Notes: generated by a model not told the origin, from the letters alone. DNA of 62,830 nucleotides from an uncultured Bacteroidales bacterium (GCA_947168665.1 CAMVMX010000018.1:1-62830); one strand, 5' to 3'. Shown: positions 1 through 9,179, counted from the first letter of the stretch. Made by a program: numbers and translations.

Positions 1-13
1 TTGGACTTGGCGG

Positions 14-1354
14 TTACAGGAATATGTAGCGGGCGATGAAGAGGACTGCCAGCACCCACATGGTGGGGGAGATTTTCTTGGCTTTGCCACAGAGGGCGTT
101 GATGAGCACATAGGAAATCATGCCGATGAGGATGCCGTCGCTGATGCTGTAGCAGAGGGGCATGAGGATGATGGTGAGGAAAGCGGGGATGGACTCGCTG
201 TAGTCGTCCAGTTCAATCTGCTTGATGGGGCTGAGCATCATCAGACCCACGATGACCAACGCGGCAGTGGTTGCCGCCGAGGGGATGTGGGTGAAGATGG
301 GCGCAAAGAAGAGCGCGATGGCAAAGCAGCAGACGGTGGTGAAAGCGGTGAGGCCCGTGCGTCCACCGGCTCCCACACCGGCAGCACTCTCCACGTAGGT
401 GGTGGTTGTGGAGGTGCCGAGGCAGGCGCCGCAGGTGGTGGCAATAGCATCGGCCATGAATACTTTGTTGATGCCGTCGATGTTGCCTTTTTCGTCGACC
501 ATGCCGGCTTTCTGCGAGACGCCAATCACGGTGCCCATCGTGTCGAACATGTCAATGAAAAGGAAGGTGAAGAGGACGACGAGCATGTCCAGCGAGAGTA
601 CTTCGCTCCACTGGAACTGGCAGAAGATTGGAGCCACCGAGGGGGGCACGTCGACCACGCGGTCGAAGACGGTGAGGGCGCCGTGGGTCACGGTGCCGTC
701 GGCTCCCGTGATTTGCCAGATGGGCAGCATGCCCAGCAGGGCGGTGGCGATGATGCCGATGAGGATGTTGCCGGGTACTTTGAGGATGAGCAGCACGCCG
801 GTGATGACGATGCCGATGATGGCGAGCAGGGCTGAGCCATGGCAGATGTCGCCGAGACCCACCAGCGTGGCATCGTTGTCGACGATAATGCCGCCGTTCT
901 TCAGTCCGATAAAGGCGATGAAAAGACCGATACCGGCGCCGATGGCGTGGCGCAGGTTGAGAGGGATGGCGTCCACAATCCACTGGCGCACCTTGGTGAG
1001 GGTCAGGATGATGAAGATTATACCCTCAATAAAGATGGCGGTGAGGGCAAACTGCCACGAGTGGCCCATGCCGAGGCAGACGCCAAACACAAAGAAGGCG
1101 TTGAGCCCCATGCCGGGAGCCAGGGCAAAGGGTTTCTTGGCATAGATGGCCATCACCAGGGTGCCGATGATGGCGGCCAGAGCGGTGGCCGTGAAGACGG
1201 CGCCGCCGGGCATGCCCTGGTCGGCCAGGGCGCTGAAGATGCCAGGGTTGACGGCCAGGATATAGGCCATGGCCAGGAAGGTGGTTATGCCTGCCATGAT
1301 TTCGGTCCGCATCTCATGTCGGGTGGGGTCGAATCCGAATAGTTTCTTTAACAT
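14..1354 (-). CDS. NCS2/AzgA-type purine permease
   Basis: A 446-residue inner-membrane protein made almost entirely of hydrophobic helices, the size and start (FGFDPTRHEMRTEIMAGITT) expected of the AzgA branch of the NCS2 family, which imports adenine, guanine or hypoxanthine with protons. The family motif FALAPGMGLNAFF is present near residues 76-88, and the later SGTSTTTTYVES-like stretch (GTSTTTTYVESAAGVGAGG) matches the substrate-binding half-helix region. It is the second gene of a two-gene minus-strand unit behind an outer-membrane protein, 46 bases away, with a consensus promoter upstream of that gene. Exact purine specificity cannot be read from the sequence. Confidence 0.92.
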   Translation of the reverse strand: MLKKLFGFDPTRHEMRTEIMAGITTFLAMAYILAVNPGIFSALADQGMPGGAVFTATALAAIIGTLVMAIYAKKPFALAPGMGLNAFFVFGVCLGMGHSWQFALTAIFIEGIIFIILTLTKVRQWIVDAIPLNLRHAIGAGIGLFIAFIGLKNGGIIVDNDATLVGLGDICHGSALLAIIGIVITGVLLILKVPGNILIGIIATALLGMLPIWQITGADGTVTHGALTVFDRVVDVPPSVAPIFCQFQWSEVLSLDMLVVLFTFLFIDMFDTMGTVIGVSQKAGMVDEKGNIDGINKVFMADAIATTCGACLGTSTTTTYVESAAGVGAGGRTGLTAFTTVCCFAIALFFAPIFTHIPSAATTAALVIVGLMMLSPIKQIELDDYSESIPAFLTIILMPLCYSISDGILIGMISYVLINALCGKAKKISPTMWVLAVLFIARYIFL

Positions 1355-1400
1355 AGCTATATTATTGTATTAGGTTTGAAGATTCATTATTAGGTGGGGA

Positions 1401-2165
1401 TTAGAAAGCCCACTTGATACCGGCGCAGGGAGCCACATTGAAGCCTTTGTTCTTGTTGAAGTCGGCGCCGCTGTGCCAACCGCCGGCAAAGTTGTAGGCC
1501 AGCTCAACCTCGCCGCCAATCATGAGGTGGTTGCAGCCGAAGTGCTGCCCGATGTTATACCAAATCTGAGGTTCGCTGAGGATGACGAGTTTAGTATTCT
1601 CGACAACGGCAGGAGTGGCTATGGAGCCGTCTTCAGCCATTACATCAGGGGTAATCACCCAGTTATTATTCTCGCCCCAGACATCGAGGAAGCCGCTGAA
1701 AGTAAGACCTTTCACACCAAAGAGGTTCTGCATGCCCCACACAAAGGTGAACTGAACCGGGATGTTTCCGTTCTGATTGCTGATGCGTTTGTACATCAGT
1801 TCGAAGGTGAAGGTGTTGGTGAAGCTTTCATTGTGGAGGAAGTACTCGATACCGAACAGCCAGGCGTTGTTTGCAAACTGGCCGCCGTTCCACTCCACAT
1901 GGAGGCTGAGGGGTGCGAGGGCGGTGTGCTGCCAGAAGTTCAGAGCACGTGCAATCTCGGTGTAATAGCCTGTAGGAGTGAGCCCGTCGGTGGGATGGTA
2001 GATGTCGTTGAAGAAGAAAGTGCTACCCCACGCGTCGGTCTTGAACATCTCGAGGGTGGTGGTGAGGTGGCCACGATTGAAGTCATACATCTCTTGGATG
2101 TTGGTCTGGGCTTTGAGGCCGGTGACGGTCAGCATCAGGGCTGCAAGGAATACTACTTTTTTCAT
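1401..2165 (-). CDS. DUF5020-like outer-membrane channel
   Basis: A 254-residue protein with a signal peptide (MKKVVFLAALMLTVTGLKAQ). The rest alternates polar and hydrophobic residues with many aromatics and ends in KWAF, as expected for an outer-membrane beta-barrel. It resembles the Bacteroidetes DUF5020 family, whose overall look recalls Tsx nucleoside channels; that comparison is from memory and not a search. It is transcribed just before the purine permease, so the pair plausibly moves nucleobases or nucleosides across the outer and then the inner membrane. The substrate is inferred from context only. Confidence 0.75.
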   Translation of the reverse strand: MKKVVFLAALMLTVTGLKAQTNIQEMYDFNRGHLTTTLEMFKTDAWGSTFFFNDIYHPTDGLTPTGYYTEIARALNFWQHTALAPLSLHVEWNGGQFANNAWLFGIEYFLHNESFTNTFTFELMYKRISNQNGNIPVQFTFVWGMQNLFGVKGLTFSGFLDVWGENNNWVITPDVMAEDGSIATPAVVENTKLVILSEPQIWYNIGQHFGCNHLMIGGEVELAYNFAGGWHSGADFNKNKGFNVAPCAGIKWAF

Positions 2166-2250
2166 AGTGTTTTCTTTTTAGTTTCTTTATTGTTGATAAT
2201 AATTTAATTATGTTCCATCAAAATGCTATTGTTGTGTTGGAACGACAATG

Positions 2251-2281
2251 CAAAAATACGGATAAAAGTTGATTCCTCAAA
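2251..2281 (-). promoter_or_regulatory. sigma-ABfr promoter for the purine uptake pair
   Basis: On the minus strand TTTG (2281-2278) is followed after exactly 19 bases by TATTTTTG (2258-2251), a perfect match to the Bacteroidetes TTTG-N19-TAnnTTTG consensus. It lies about 85 bases before the start of the outer-membrane gene. Confidence 0.8.
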
Positions 2282-2393
2282 ATTTTTAACATTTGGGTCT
2301 CGTTTGGTGATTCCCGCAGCATGTGTATGACGAGGACTCTGCCGAGACTTGGCAGTGCAAAATGGTCCGAGGCGGGCGGAGGACTTAGGCTGT

Positions 2394-4319
2394 TCAGGCT
2401 GACTCTTCTGTGGAGTCGGTCGAGGGTGGGGGAAGCGTGACGAAGTCGCCGTGGGCTTGAACATGCTCGATGAGCTGGGCATAGAATCGGTGGCGGGACA
2501 GGGTCTCGGCATTGCCGACGATGATAAGTTTCATGCGGGCGCGGGTGATGGCCACGTTCATGCGGCGGAGATCGTTGAGGAAGCCAATGGTGCCTTGGTC
2601 GTTGTCGCGCACCATACTGATGATGATTACGTCGCGCTCCTGCCCTTGGAAGCCGTCGACTGTGCCCACTGAGATTTGGCGGTAAAGGCGGCGGAAGAAT
2701 TTCTGCCATTTGAGCAGGCGGCGGATGAGGCGCACCTGCGCCCGGTAGGGCGATATGATGCCGAAGTCGACGCGGTCGTCCTGAATGCGGGTGAGGCCAA
2801 TCGTCTCGACATAGTCGCGCAGCACGTGGATGAGCATCCGTGCCTCCTCGGCATTGGAACGGCTGAGGGACCGGCTCTGCCTTTCGCCGAAGCCGCAAAG
2901 CGAGGTGTCGATCCAGGTGAGCGGGGTGTCAATCGGCGACACCAGCCGCGAGGCCACCTGGGGCGCGGCTTTGAGCTGGCCGTGGTAGAACCAGCGCGAA
3001 GGGAAGTCCATGATGTCGCTGTTCATGCGGTACTGCGTGGTGAGGAGGCTGACGCACGAGGGTTTGGCCTTGGATACCATCTGCATCAGTGTGCGGTCCA
3101 GCCCCCCGCGTGCGGCTTCGGGGCATTTGACTGTGGGGGGAAGCTGCATGTGGTCGCCACAAAGCACCACGCGGTCGGCCTTAAGCACGGCGGCCCAGCA
3201 AGCGGGCTGCAGGGCTTGGGCGGCCTCGTCGATGAAAAGGGTGGGGAAATGGCGGCGCTCCAGTATGCGGTATGCGCTGCCGATGAGGGTGCAGGAGATG
3301 ACGCGGGCTTGGTCGAAGAGGTCGGCCTGTATTTTGATTTCCAACTCGGTGGCGCGGTTTTTGAGTTTGGCCAGGTGGTCTTTCTGCTTGTGGGTTGCTT
3401 CCGTTCCGTGCGCCCCGTGGAGGGTGCGGCGGATGTTCCACAGCTCGGCATAGTCGGGGTGGTTGGAGAACCGGCGTTCAAAGCTGCATTCAAGCATTGC
3501 GTCGCTCATGCGCAGGGGGTTGCCGATACGGAGCACGTTCACCCCCCGGCGGGATAGTTGCTCGCTGATCCAGTCGACGGCCGCATTGCTGGGGGCGCAG
3601 ACCATGACCTGTGTTTCGCGTTGCAGGGTCTCGATGATGGCTTCCACCAGGGTGGTGGTCTTGCCCGTGCCGGGGGGTCCGTGGACGATGGCCACCTCCA
3701 TTGCTTCCACCACCTTCTGTATGGCTTGCTGCTGGCTGTTGTTGAGCCAGGGGAAGGAAAGTTTGGGCAGATGGCGGAACTTTGGCTCCAGTGGGCCTAT
3801 GAGGGTGTCGCGCAGGTGGACGAACTTCTCGTTGTCGCTGTGCATGGCCGCGCTGAGGGCATCGAGCATCACTTCGTAGCTGGTGGTGTCAACGGCGGTT
3901 CGGATACCGAGCATCTTGGTCTGCACGGCCGAGCGCAGCGACTGCAGCGCGGCATAGCTGGGCACCGCCACTGTGACAGAGGCTGCGTCCACCTGTTCAA
4001 TATAATATTGATGCGGAAGGTCTCGCACCTGCGAGCCATTGTCCGAGCGATAGAAGAAGGCGATGGGCTTTCCGGGTTCGAACTCGGTCTCAGGCTCGTC
4101 CTCATCCACCTCGAAAGTTATGCGGGCCACCATCTGGTCCAGGGCGTTATAGCTTATGTCCCCCACCGTCACGGGATAGCGGCATGCGGCCTCCTGCACC
4201 CGGCTGCCCATCGTGTCCAGGGCCAGGCTGCGGGCATAGGATTCTTGTTCATATTGCATCTCTGTGCGGAGCAGCGTGGCTTGTTTTTGTAGTTCAGAAA
4301 TAGGTGATAGATGTTCCAT
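2394..4319 (-). CDS. SF1 (Upf1/IGHMBP2-like) DNA/RNA helicase
   Basis: A superfamily 1B-like helicase of 641 residues. Visible motifs in order: Walker A GPPGTGKTTTLVEA, motif Ia (VCAPSNAAVDW), DEAAQ Walker B with QALQPACW, motif III (LCGDHMQLPPTV), TTQYRMN, VGTVDGFQGQERDVIIISMVR and the NVAITRARMKLIIVG box. This set is typical of IGHMBP2/SMUBP-2 and Upf1 type helicases found singly in many Bacteroidetes. I chose the ATG at 4319 (MEHLSPISELQ), where the family similarity begins; an upstream in-frame ATG at 4373 would sit inside the divergent hydrogenase promoter. It probably acts on DNA or RNA in the cytoplasm; the pathway is unknown. Confidence 0.9.
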   Translation of the reverse strand: MEHLSPISELQKQATLLRTEMQYEQESYARSLALDTMGSRVQEAACRYPVTVGDISYNALDQMVARITFEVDEDEPETEFEPGKPIAFFYRSDNGSQVRDLPHQYYIEQVDAASVTVAVPSYAALQSLRSAVQTKMLGIRTAVDTTSYEVMLDALSAAMHSDNEKFVHLRDTLIGPLEPKFRHLPKLSFPWLNNSQQQAIQKVVEAMEVAIVHGPPGTGKTTTLVEAIIETLQRETQVMVCAPSNAAVDWISEQLSRRGVNVLRIGNPLRMSDAMLECSFERRFSNHPDYAELWNIRRTLHGAHGTEATHKQKDHLAKLKNRATELEIKIQADLFDQARVISCTLIGSAYRILERRHFPTLFIDEAAQALQPACWAAVLKADRVVLCGDHMQLPPTVKCPEAARGGLDRTLMQMVSKAKPSCVSLLTTQYRMNSDIMDFPSRWFYHGQLKAAPQVASRLVSPIDTPLTWIDTSLCGFGERQSRSLSRSNAEEARMLIHVLRDYVETIGLTRIQDDRVDFGIISPYRAQVRLIRRLLKWQKFFRRLYRQISVGTVDGFQGQERDVIIISMVRDNDQGTIGFLNDLRRMNVAITRARMKLIIVGNAETLSRHRFYAQLIEHVQAHGDFVTLPPPSTDSTEESA

Positions 4320-4364
4320 AAAGTGTTCCCCTAACGGCGAAAACATAAAAATATTTTGCAATGA

Positions 4365-4395
4365 TTTGCTCAATCAAATAAAATGTGTATCTTTG
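4365..4395 (+). promoter_or_regulatory. sigma-ABfr promoter of the hydrogenase operon
   Basis: TTTG at 4365-4368, exactly 19 bases, then TATCTTTG at 4388-4395: a perfect Bacteroidetes housekeeping promoter. Transcription should start near 4402, leaving a leader of about 105 bases before the first gene. Confidence 0.85.
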
Positions 4396-4508
4396 CAATG
4401 TGCCTTACACTCCGTGCGTAAGGTGGAATAATTTGTTTATCAATGTAATAAAAGACAACAAGCAGTTTATATTAATCCAAAATTAATCCAAAAATAAGGA
4501 GTTTTCAT

Positions 4509-4904
4509 ATGACGAAAGTAAAATCATTAGCTGACCTCAAAGCCATGAGAGAGAAGCTTCAGTCGAATCTTGACATTCGCGAGAAAGCCGAACATCCCGA
4601 GTCGCTTGTGCAAATCAAAGTCGCTATGGCCACCTGCGGTATCGCCGCCGGAGCCAAGCAAGTTATGGAACACATGATGGCTAAGGCTGAAGAGCTCAAG
4701 ATTGCCGCTGTTTTCACACAGACTGGTTGCATGGGCTATTGCCATGCCGAACCCACACTGGAAGTGCGTGTCCCAGGTAAAGACCCCATCGTTTTCGGTC
4801 ACGTCGACAACGACCGTGCTGACGAGATTTTGACCAAGTATGTCATGAATGGCGAACTGGTTGAGGGCATCATCCCTGTGAATTACGAAACTATCGACAA
4901 ATAA
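4509..4904 (+). CDS. [2Fe-2S] thioredoxin-like ferredoxin, hydrogenase operon
   Basis: A 131-residue soluble protein of the thioredoxin-like [2Fe-2S] ferredoxin type related to NuoE. Cysteines are at residues 43 (ATCGIAAGA), 74 and 78 (TGCMGYC). The usual second cysteine of the C-x4-C pair is replaced by glycine 48, so only three of the four expected ligands are visible. Proteins starting with a TCGIAAGA motif accompany HydB and HydA in many anaerobes. First gene of the operon, 15 bases before hydB. It probably passes electrons between HydB and HydC, or plays a structural role; which of these cannot be told from the sequence. Confidence 0.82.
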   Translation: MTKVKSLADLKAMREKLQSNLDIREKAEHPESLVQIKVAMATCGIAAGAKQVMEHMMAKAEELKIAAVFTQTGCMGYCHAEPTLEVRVPGKDPIVFGHVDNDRADEILTKYVMNGELVEGIIPVNYETIDK

Positions 4905-4919
4905 AGCGGAGGACACACT

Positions 4920-6734
4920 ATGGCAAAGTACAAAATGCATGTTCTCATCTGTGGCGGTACTGGATGCAAATCCAGCAACAGCTTGGATATCATCGAAAAC
5001 TTCCACACTATTCTTAAAGAGAAGAACCTCCAGGACGAAGTCCAGGTTATCAAGACCGGTTGCTTCGGCTTCTGCGAGAAAGGCCCTATCGTCAAGATTA
5101 TGCCCGACAACACTTTCTACACCCAGGTCAAGCCTGAGGATGTGCGCCGTATTGTCGAAGAGCATCTTATCAAAGGCCGTAAAGTCCCCGAGCTTCTCTA
5201 CATGAACCCGGAGAACAAGGAGCACGTCAGCGACTCCAAACACATGGACTTCTACAAAAAGCAAATCCGTATCGCCCTGCGCAACTGCGGTTTTGTTGAT
5301 CCCGAAAATATCGAAGAGTGCATCTCCCGTGGCGGCTACGAGGCTTTGGCCAAGTGCCTCACCGAGATGACCCCTGAGCAGGTCATCGCCGAGATGAAAG
5401 CCTCCGGTCTCCGTGGCCGTGGCGGCGCCGGCTTCCCCACCGGCTTGAAGTGGGAACTCTGCGCCAAGAACAAGGCCGACCAGAAGTACGTCATCTGCAA
5501 TGCCGACGAGGGCGACCCCGGTGCTTTCATGGACCGTTCCATCCTGGAGGGCGACCCCAACAGCATCGTCGAGGCTATGGCCATCTGCGGTTACGCCATC
5601 GGCGCCAGCAAAGGTCTGGTCTACATCCGTGCTGAATATCCCCTTGCCATCGAGCGTCTGAAAATCGCCATCAGCCAGGCCCGTGAATACGGCCTCCTCG
5701 GCGACGACATCCTCGGCACAGGCTTCAACTTCGACATTGAGCTCCGCTACGGTGCCGGCGCCTTCGTCTGCGGCGAAGAGACTGCCCTCATCCACTCCAT
5801 GGAAGGCCAGCGTGGCGAGCCCACCCTCAAACCCCCGTTCCCCGCAGTCAGCGGCTACATGGGCAAACCCTCCAACGTCAACAACGTCGAGACCTTTGCC
5901 AATGTGCCTGTCATCATCACCAAGGGTGCCGAGTGGTTCAGCAAAATCGGTACCGAGAAATCCAAAGGCACCAAGGTGTTCGCCCTTGCCGGCCAGATCA
6001 ACAACGTTGGCCTGATTGAAGTACCCATGGGCATCACCCTCCGTGAGATTATCTACGAAATCGGCGGCGGCATCAAGGACGGACGTCAGTTCAAAGCCGT
6101 CCAGACTGGTGGTCCCTCCGGCGGCTGCTTGACTGCCAAGCACCTCGACACCGCCATCGACTACGACAGCCTCGTTGCCGCAGGCTCCATGATGGGTTCT
6201 GGCGGTATGGTTGTCATGGACGAGACCAGCTGTATGCCCGCCATCGCCAAGTTCTATCTCGAATTCACCTGCGAGGAGAGCTGCGGCAAATGCTCGCCCT
6301 GCCGTATCGGCAACAAGCGCCTCTGCGAAATCCTTGAGAAGATTACCGACGGCCGCGGCACCATGGAAGACCTCCAGGAGCTCCGCAACCTCGCCGCTGT
6401 CATCAAGGACACCGCCCTCTGCGGCCTTGGCCAGACCTCACCCAACCCCGTCCTCTCCACCCTCGACAACTTCTGGGACGAATACGTCGAGCATGTGGTC
6501 GACAAGAAATGCCGTGCCGGCGTCTGCAAGAAACTCATGCAGTACGTCATCGACGCCGAGAAGTGCATCGGCTGCGGTAAGTGCGCCAAGGGTTGCCCCG
6601 TCGAGGCCATCTCCCGTACCGACTATACCGCTCCCGGCCACAAACTGGCCTCCATGCGTATCGATGCCACCAAGTGCATCAAGTGCGGTGCTTGTATCAA
6701 CAATTGTAAGTTTGGTGCCATCTCTGTTAAGTAA
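4920..6734 (+). CDS. hydB: NADH-binding hydrogenase subunit HydB (NuoF-like)
   Basis: A 604-residue flavoprotein subunit of a multimeric NAD-linked, probably electron-bifurcating [FeFe]-hydrogenase. N-terminal thioredoxin-like [2Fe-2S] domain (CGGTGC and CFGFC, residues about 10-65). NuoF core with NADH/FMN motifs (GRGGAGFPTG, CNADEGDPGAFMDR, YGAGAFVCGEETAL). A [4Fe-4S] site ESCGKCSPCRIG. A C-terminal two-cluster ferredoxin domain (CIGCGKCAKGCP and CIKCGACINNC). This four-part layout is the HydB layout and not that of plain NuoF of complex I. It exchanges electrons with NAD(H) and hands them to HydA. Followed by 115 bases of structured, repetitive DNA before hydA. Confidence 0.95.
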   Translation: MAKYKMHVLICGGTGCKSSNSLDIIENFHTILKEKNLQDEVQVIKTGCFGFCEKGPIVKIMPDNTFYTQVKPEDVRRIVEEHLIKGRKVPELLYMNPENKEHVSDSKHMDFYKKQIRIALRNCGFVDPENIEECISRGGYEALAKCLTEMTPEQVIAEMKASGLRGRGGAGFPTGLKWELCAKNKADQKYVICNADEGDPGAFMDRSILEGDPNSIVEAMAICGYAIGASKGLVYIRAEYPLAIERLKIAISQAREYGLLGDDILGTGFNFDIELRYGAGAFVCGEETALIHSMEGQRGEPTLKPPFPAVSGYMGKPSNVNNVETFANVPVIITKGAEWFSKIGTEKSKGTKVFALAGQINNVGLIEVPMGITLREIIYEIGGGIKDGRQFKAVQTGGPSGGCLTAKHLDTAIDYDSLVAAGSMMGSGGMVVMDETSCMPAIAKFYLEFTCEESCGKCSPCRIGNKRLCEILEKITDGRGTMEDLQELRNLAAVIKDTALCGLGQTSPNPVLSTLDNFWDEYVEHVVDKKCRAGVCKKLMQYVIDAEKCIGCGKCAKGCPVEAISRTDYTAPGHKLASMRIDATKCIKCGACINNCKFGAISVK

Positions 6735-6770
6735 TTAATAATATGGTCGAAAAGGTTCAGAAGATTTAAG

Positions 6771-6838
6771 AGGTTTAGACCGGGGGACACTCCCCAAACC
6801 TTTAAAACCTTTAAAACCCTTAAAACCTTTAAACCCAA
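6771..6838 (+). other. Hairpin and CCTTTAAAA repeats between hydB and hydA
   Basis: AGGTTT (6771-6776) and GGGG (from 6782) pair with CCCC (6792-6795) and AAACCT (6796-6801). The hairpin runs directly into four imperfect tandem copies of an AACCTTTAAA unit ending near 6836. It lies inside the operon, where it could set relative amounts of HydB and HydA mRNA; no effect is demonstrated. Confidence 0.6.
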
Positions 6839-6849
6839 AACAACGAAAA

Positions 6850-8616
6850 ATGATTAATCTCACAATAGATAATAAACCGGTTCAAGTTCCTGAAGGCACC
6901 ACCATCCTCAAAGCTGCCCGCATGAACGGTATCGACATCCCCACCCTCTGCTACTTCGAGCTTGATGGGATGAAATTTGAAAACAAACCTGGCGGATGCC
7001 GCGTCTGTGTCGTCGAGGTCAAGGGTCGTAGAAACCTTGCCCCCGCCTGCGCCACCGACTGCATGGAAGGCATGGAGGTCTTCACCCATACCGCCCGCGT
7101 AATCAACGCCCGCAAAACCGTGGTCGAGCTCATCCTCTCTGACCACCCCAACGACTGCCTCCAGTGCGAAAAGAACGGCGACTGCGAACTCCAGTCTCTC
7201 ACCAAACGCCTTGGCATCAAAGAAATCCCCTTCAAAGGCGAACAGTCACACTATCGCAAAGACAGCACCCTCAGCGTCTACCGCGACATGGACAAGTGCG
7301 TCATGTGCCGCCGCTGCGAGACCATGTGCAACAAGTTCCAGACCGCCGGTGCCCTCAGCGGTGTCAACCGTGGCTTCCAAGCCGTTGTGGCCCCCGCTTT
7401 TGAGCAGAACCTCGGCGACAGCAGCTGCATCAACTGCGGCCAGTGCGTCCAGGTGTGCCCCGTCGGCGCCCTCACCCTTGTCGACAACATCAGCGATGTC
7501 CTCAAGGCCATTGCCGACCCCACCAAGAAAGTCATCGTCCAGACCGCTCCCGCTGTCCGCGTAGCCCTCGGCGAAGAGTTCGGCATGAAACCCGGCGAAA
7601 TCGTCACCGGCAAGATGGCCGCCGCCCTCCGTCGTCTCGGCTTCGACAAAGTGTTCGACACCGACTGGAGCGCCGACCTCACCATTATGGAAGAAGGCAC
7701 CGAACTCCTGCAGCGCCTCGGCAAAGCCCTCAAGGGCGAGAAAGTGGCCCTGCCCATGTTCACCTCCTGCTGCCCCGCCTGGGTGGCCTTCTACGAGAAG
7801 AACTTCCCCGACCTGCTCGAATACCCCTCCACCGCCAAGTCGCCTCAAGGCATGTTCGGTGCTGTGGCCAAGAACTACCTTGCTCCCAAACTGGGTGTCA
7901 AACGCGAAGACCTCGTCGTCGTTTCCATCATGCCCTGCCTTGCCAAGAAGAGCGAGCGCGCCCGTGAGGAACTCAGCGTCAACGGCGATCCCGATGTCAA
8001 CTTCGTCCTCAGCACCCGCGAGCTGGCCCACATGATTCGCCAGTGCAACCTCAACCTCAACGACATGCCCGAAGAGGACTTCGACAATCCTCTTGGCCAG
8101 TCCACCGGTGCCGGTGTCATCTTCGGTGCCACGGGTGGTGTCATGGAGGCCGCCCTCCGCACCGCTTACGAAGTCCATACCGGCAAGACCCTGCCGCGCA
8201 TCGACTTCGAAGAGACCCGCGGATTCCAGGGCATCAAAGAGGCTACCATCGATTTCGACGGCTTCCCGCTGAAGATTGCCGTGGCCTACAGCCTTGCCAA
8301 CGCCCGCATCCTCATGGAGCAAGTGCGCAACGGCAACCCCAACGGCTACCACTTCATCGAGGTCATGGCCTGCCCCGGCGGCTGCATCGGCGGCGCCGGC
8401 CAGCCCTACCACCATGGCAACAGCGACATCATCCGCAAGCGCATGGAAGCCACCTACCGCGAAGACGCCGGCAAACCCATCCGCAAGAGCCATGAGAACC
8501 CCGACATCATCGCCATCTACAAAGAGTACTACGGCGAGCCCTGCGGTCACCTCAGCCACGAACAGCTGCATACCCACTATTTCGACCGTTCGGACAAAAT
8601 CGAGTCAACAAAGTAA
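6850..8616 (+). CDS. hydA: [FeFe]-hydrogenase catalytic subunit HydA
   Basis: A 588-residue catalytic subunit. Order: plant-type [2Fe-2S] domain (cysteines around CRVC, residues 30-65), His-Cys3 [4Fe-4S] site (HPNDCLQCEKNGDCELQ), two ferredoxin [4Fe-4S] clusters (CVMCRRCETMC and CINCGQCVQVCPVGA), then the H-cluster domain with its three signatures TSCCPAW, MPCLAKK and ACPGGCIGGAGQP. The small-subunit region at the end (SHEQLHTHYF) is fused. Size and layout equal the monomeric clostridial enzyme, but the gene sits with hydB and hydC, indicating NADH and probably ferredoxin-coupled H2 production or uptake. The H-cluster maturases HydE, HydF and HydG are not in this window. Confidence 0.96.
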   Translation: MINLTIDNKPVQVPEGTTILKAARMNGIDIPTLCYFELDGMKFENKPGGCRVCVVEVKGRRNLAPACATDCMEGMEVFTHTARVINARKTVVELILSDHPNDCLQCEKNGDCELQSLTKRLGIKEIPFKGEQSHYRKDSTLSVYRDMDKCVMCRRCETMCNKFQTAGALSGVNRGFQAVVAPAFEQNLGDSSCINCGQCVQVCPVGALTLVDNISDVLKAIADPTKKVIVQTAPAVRVALGEEFGMKPGEIVTGKMAAALRRLGFDKVFDTDWSADLTIMEEGTELLQRLGKALKGEKVALPMFTSCCPAWVAFYEKNFPDLLEYPSTAKSPQGMFGAVAKNYLAPKLGVKREDLVVVSIMPCLAKKSERAREELSVNGDPDVNFVLSTRELAHMIRQCNLNLNDMPEEDFDNPLGQSTGAGVIFGATGGVMEAALRTAYEVHTGKTLPRIDFEETRGFQGIKEATIDFDGFPLKIAVAYSLANARILMEQVRNGNPNGYHFIEVMACPGGCIGGAGQPYHHGNSDIIRKRMEATYREDAGKPIRKSHENPDIIAIYKEYYGEPCGHLSHEQLHTHYFDRSDKIESTK

Positions 8617-8634
8617 AACATAATCAGTGAGAAA

Positions 8635-8673
8635 GTGACCGGCCACCTGCGGTCCCCCGCCGTCGCCGGTCAC
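8635..8673 (+). other. Nested hairpin between hydA and hydC
   Basis: GTGACCGGC (8635-8643) pairs perfectly with GCCGGTCAC (8665-8673), with an inner GCGG/CCGC stem (8649-8652/8657-8660). There is no T-run, so it looks like an intercistronic processing or stability element and not a terminator. Confidence 0.6.
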
Positions 8674-8699
8674 CCCTCACCCAAACAGAACAATAAAAA

Positions 8700-9179
8700 A
8701 TGGCTAACATCAAGTTATCTGAAGAGAAGATTCAAGTTATCAAAGACATTGCCAAGTCTTTCAATAACCAGGCTGGTGAGGTCATCAACGTCCTCCACCA
8801 AGTTCAGGGCAAATTCGGCTACCTGCCCGCCGAAGTCCAGGAAGTTGTGGCTCACGAGCTCAACATCCCCGTGTCCCGCGTTTACGGCATCGTCTCTTTC
8901 TACAGTTTCTTCACCATGAACCCCAAGGGCGAACACCCCATCGACATCTGCCTGGGTACCGCCTGCTACGTGCGTGGTGCCGAGAAAGTGCTTGACGCCT
9001 TCAAGCGCGCCCTCAATGTGGAGATTGGCAAGTGCACCCCCGATGGTAAATTCTCGCTGAACACCCTCCGTTGCGTCGGTGCCTGCGGTCTGGCTCCCGT
9101 TGCCATGATTGGCGAAAAGGTCTACGGCCGTCTCACCCCCGACATGGTTCCCGGCATCATTGCCGAGTACAACGCGTAA
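8700..9179 (+). CDS. hydC: Hydrogenase subunit HydC (NuoE-like)
   Basis: A 159-residue NuoE-type protein: an N-terminal helical bundle, then a thioredoxin-like [2Fe-2S] domain with the complete C-x4-C and C-x3-C ligand set (CLGTACYVRGA and RCVGACGLAPV). It completes the HydABC trimer. Here it is the last gene, while in Thermotoga hydC comes first; the first position in this operon is held by the three-cysteine relative. A strong terminator follows. Confidence 0.94.
   Translation: MANIKLSEEKIQVIKDIAKSFNNQAGEVINVLHQVQGKFGYLPAEVQEVVAHELNIPVSRVYGIVSFYSFFTMNPKGEHPIDICLGTACYVRGAEKVLDAFKRALNVEIGKCTPDGKFSLNTLRCVGACGLAPVAMIGEKVYGRLTPDMVPGIIAEYNA

Noticed and set aside
4527..8577. Long open frames (538 and 443 codons) antisense to hydB and hydA
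   Set aside because: Explained by codon bias of GC-rich genes; the sense strands have full domain sets and promoters.
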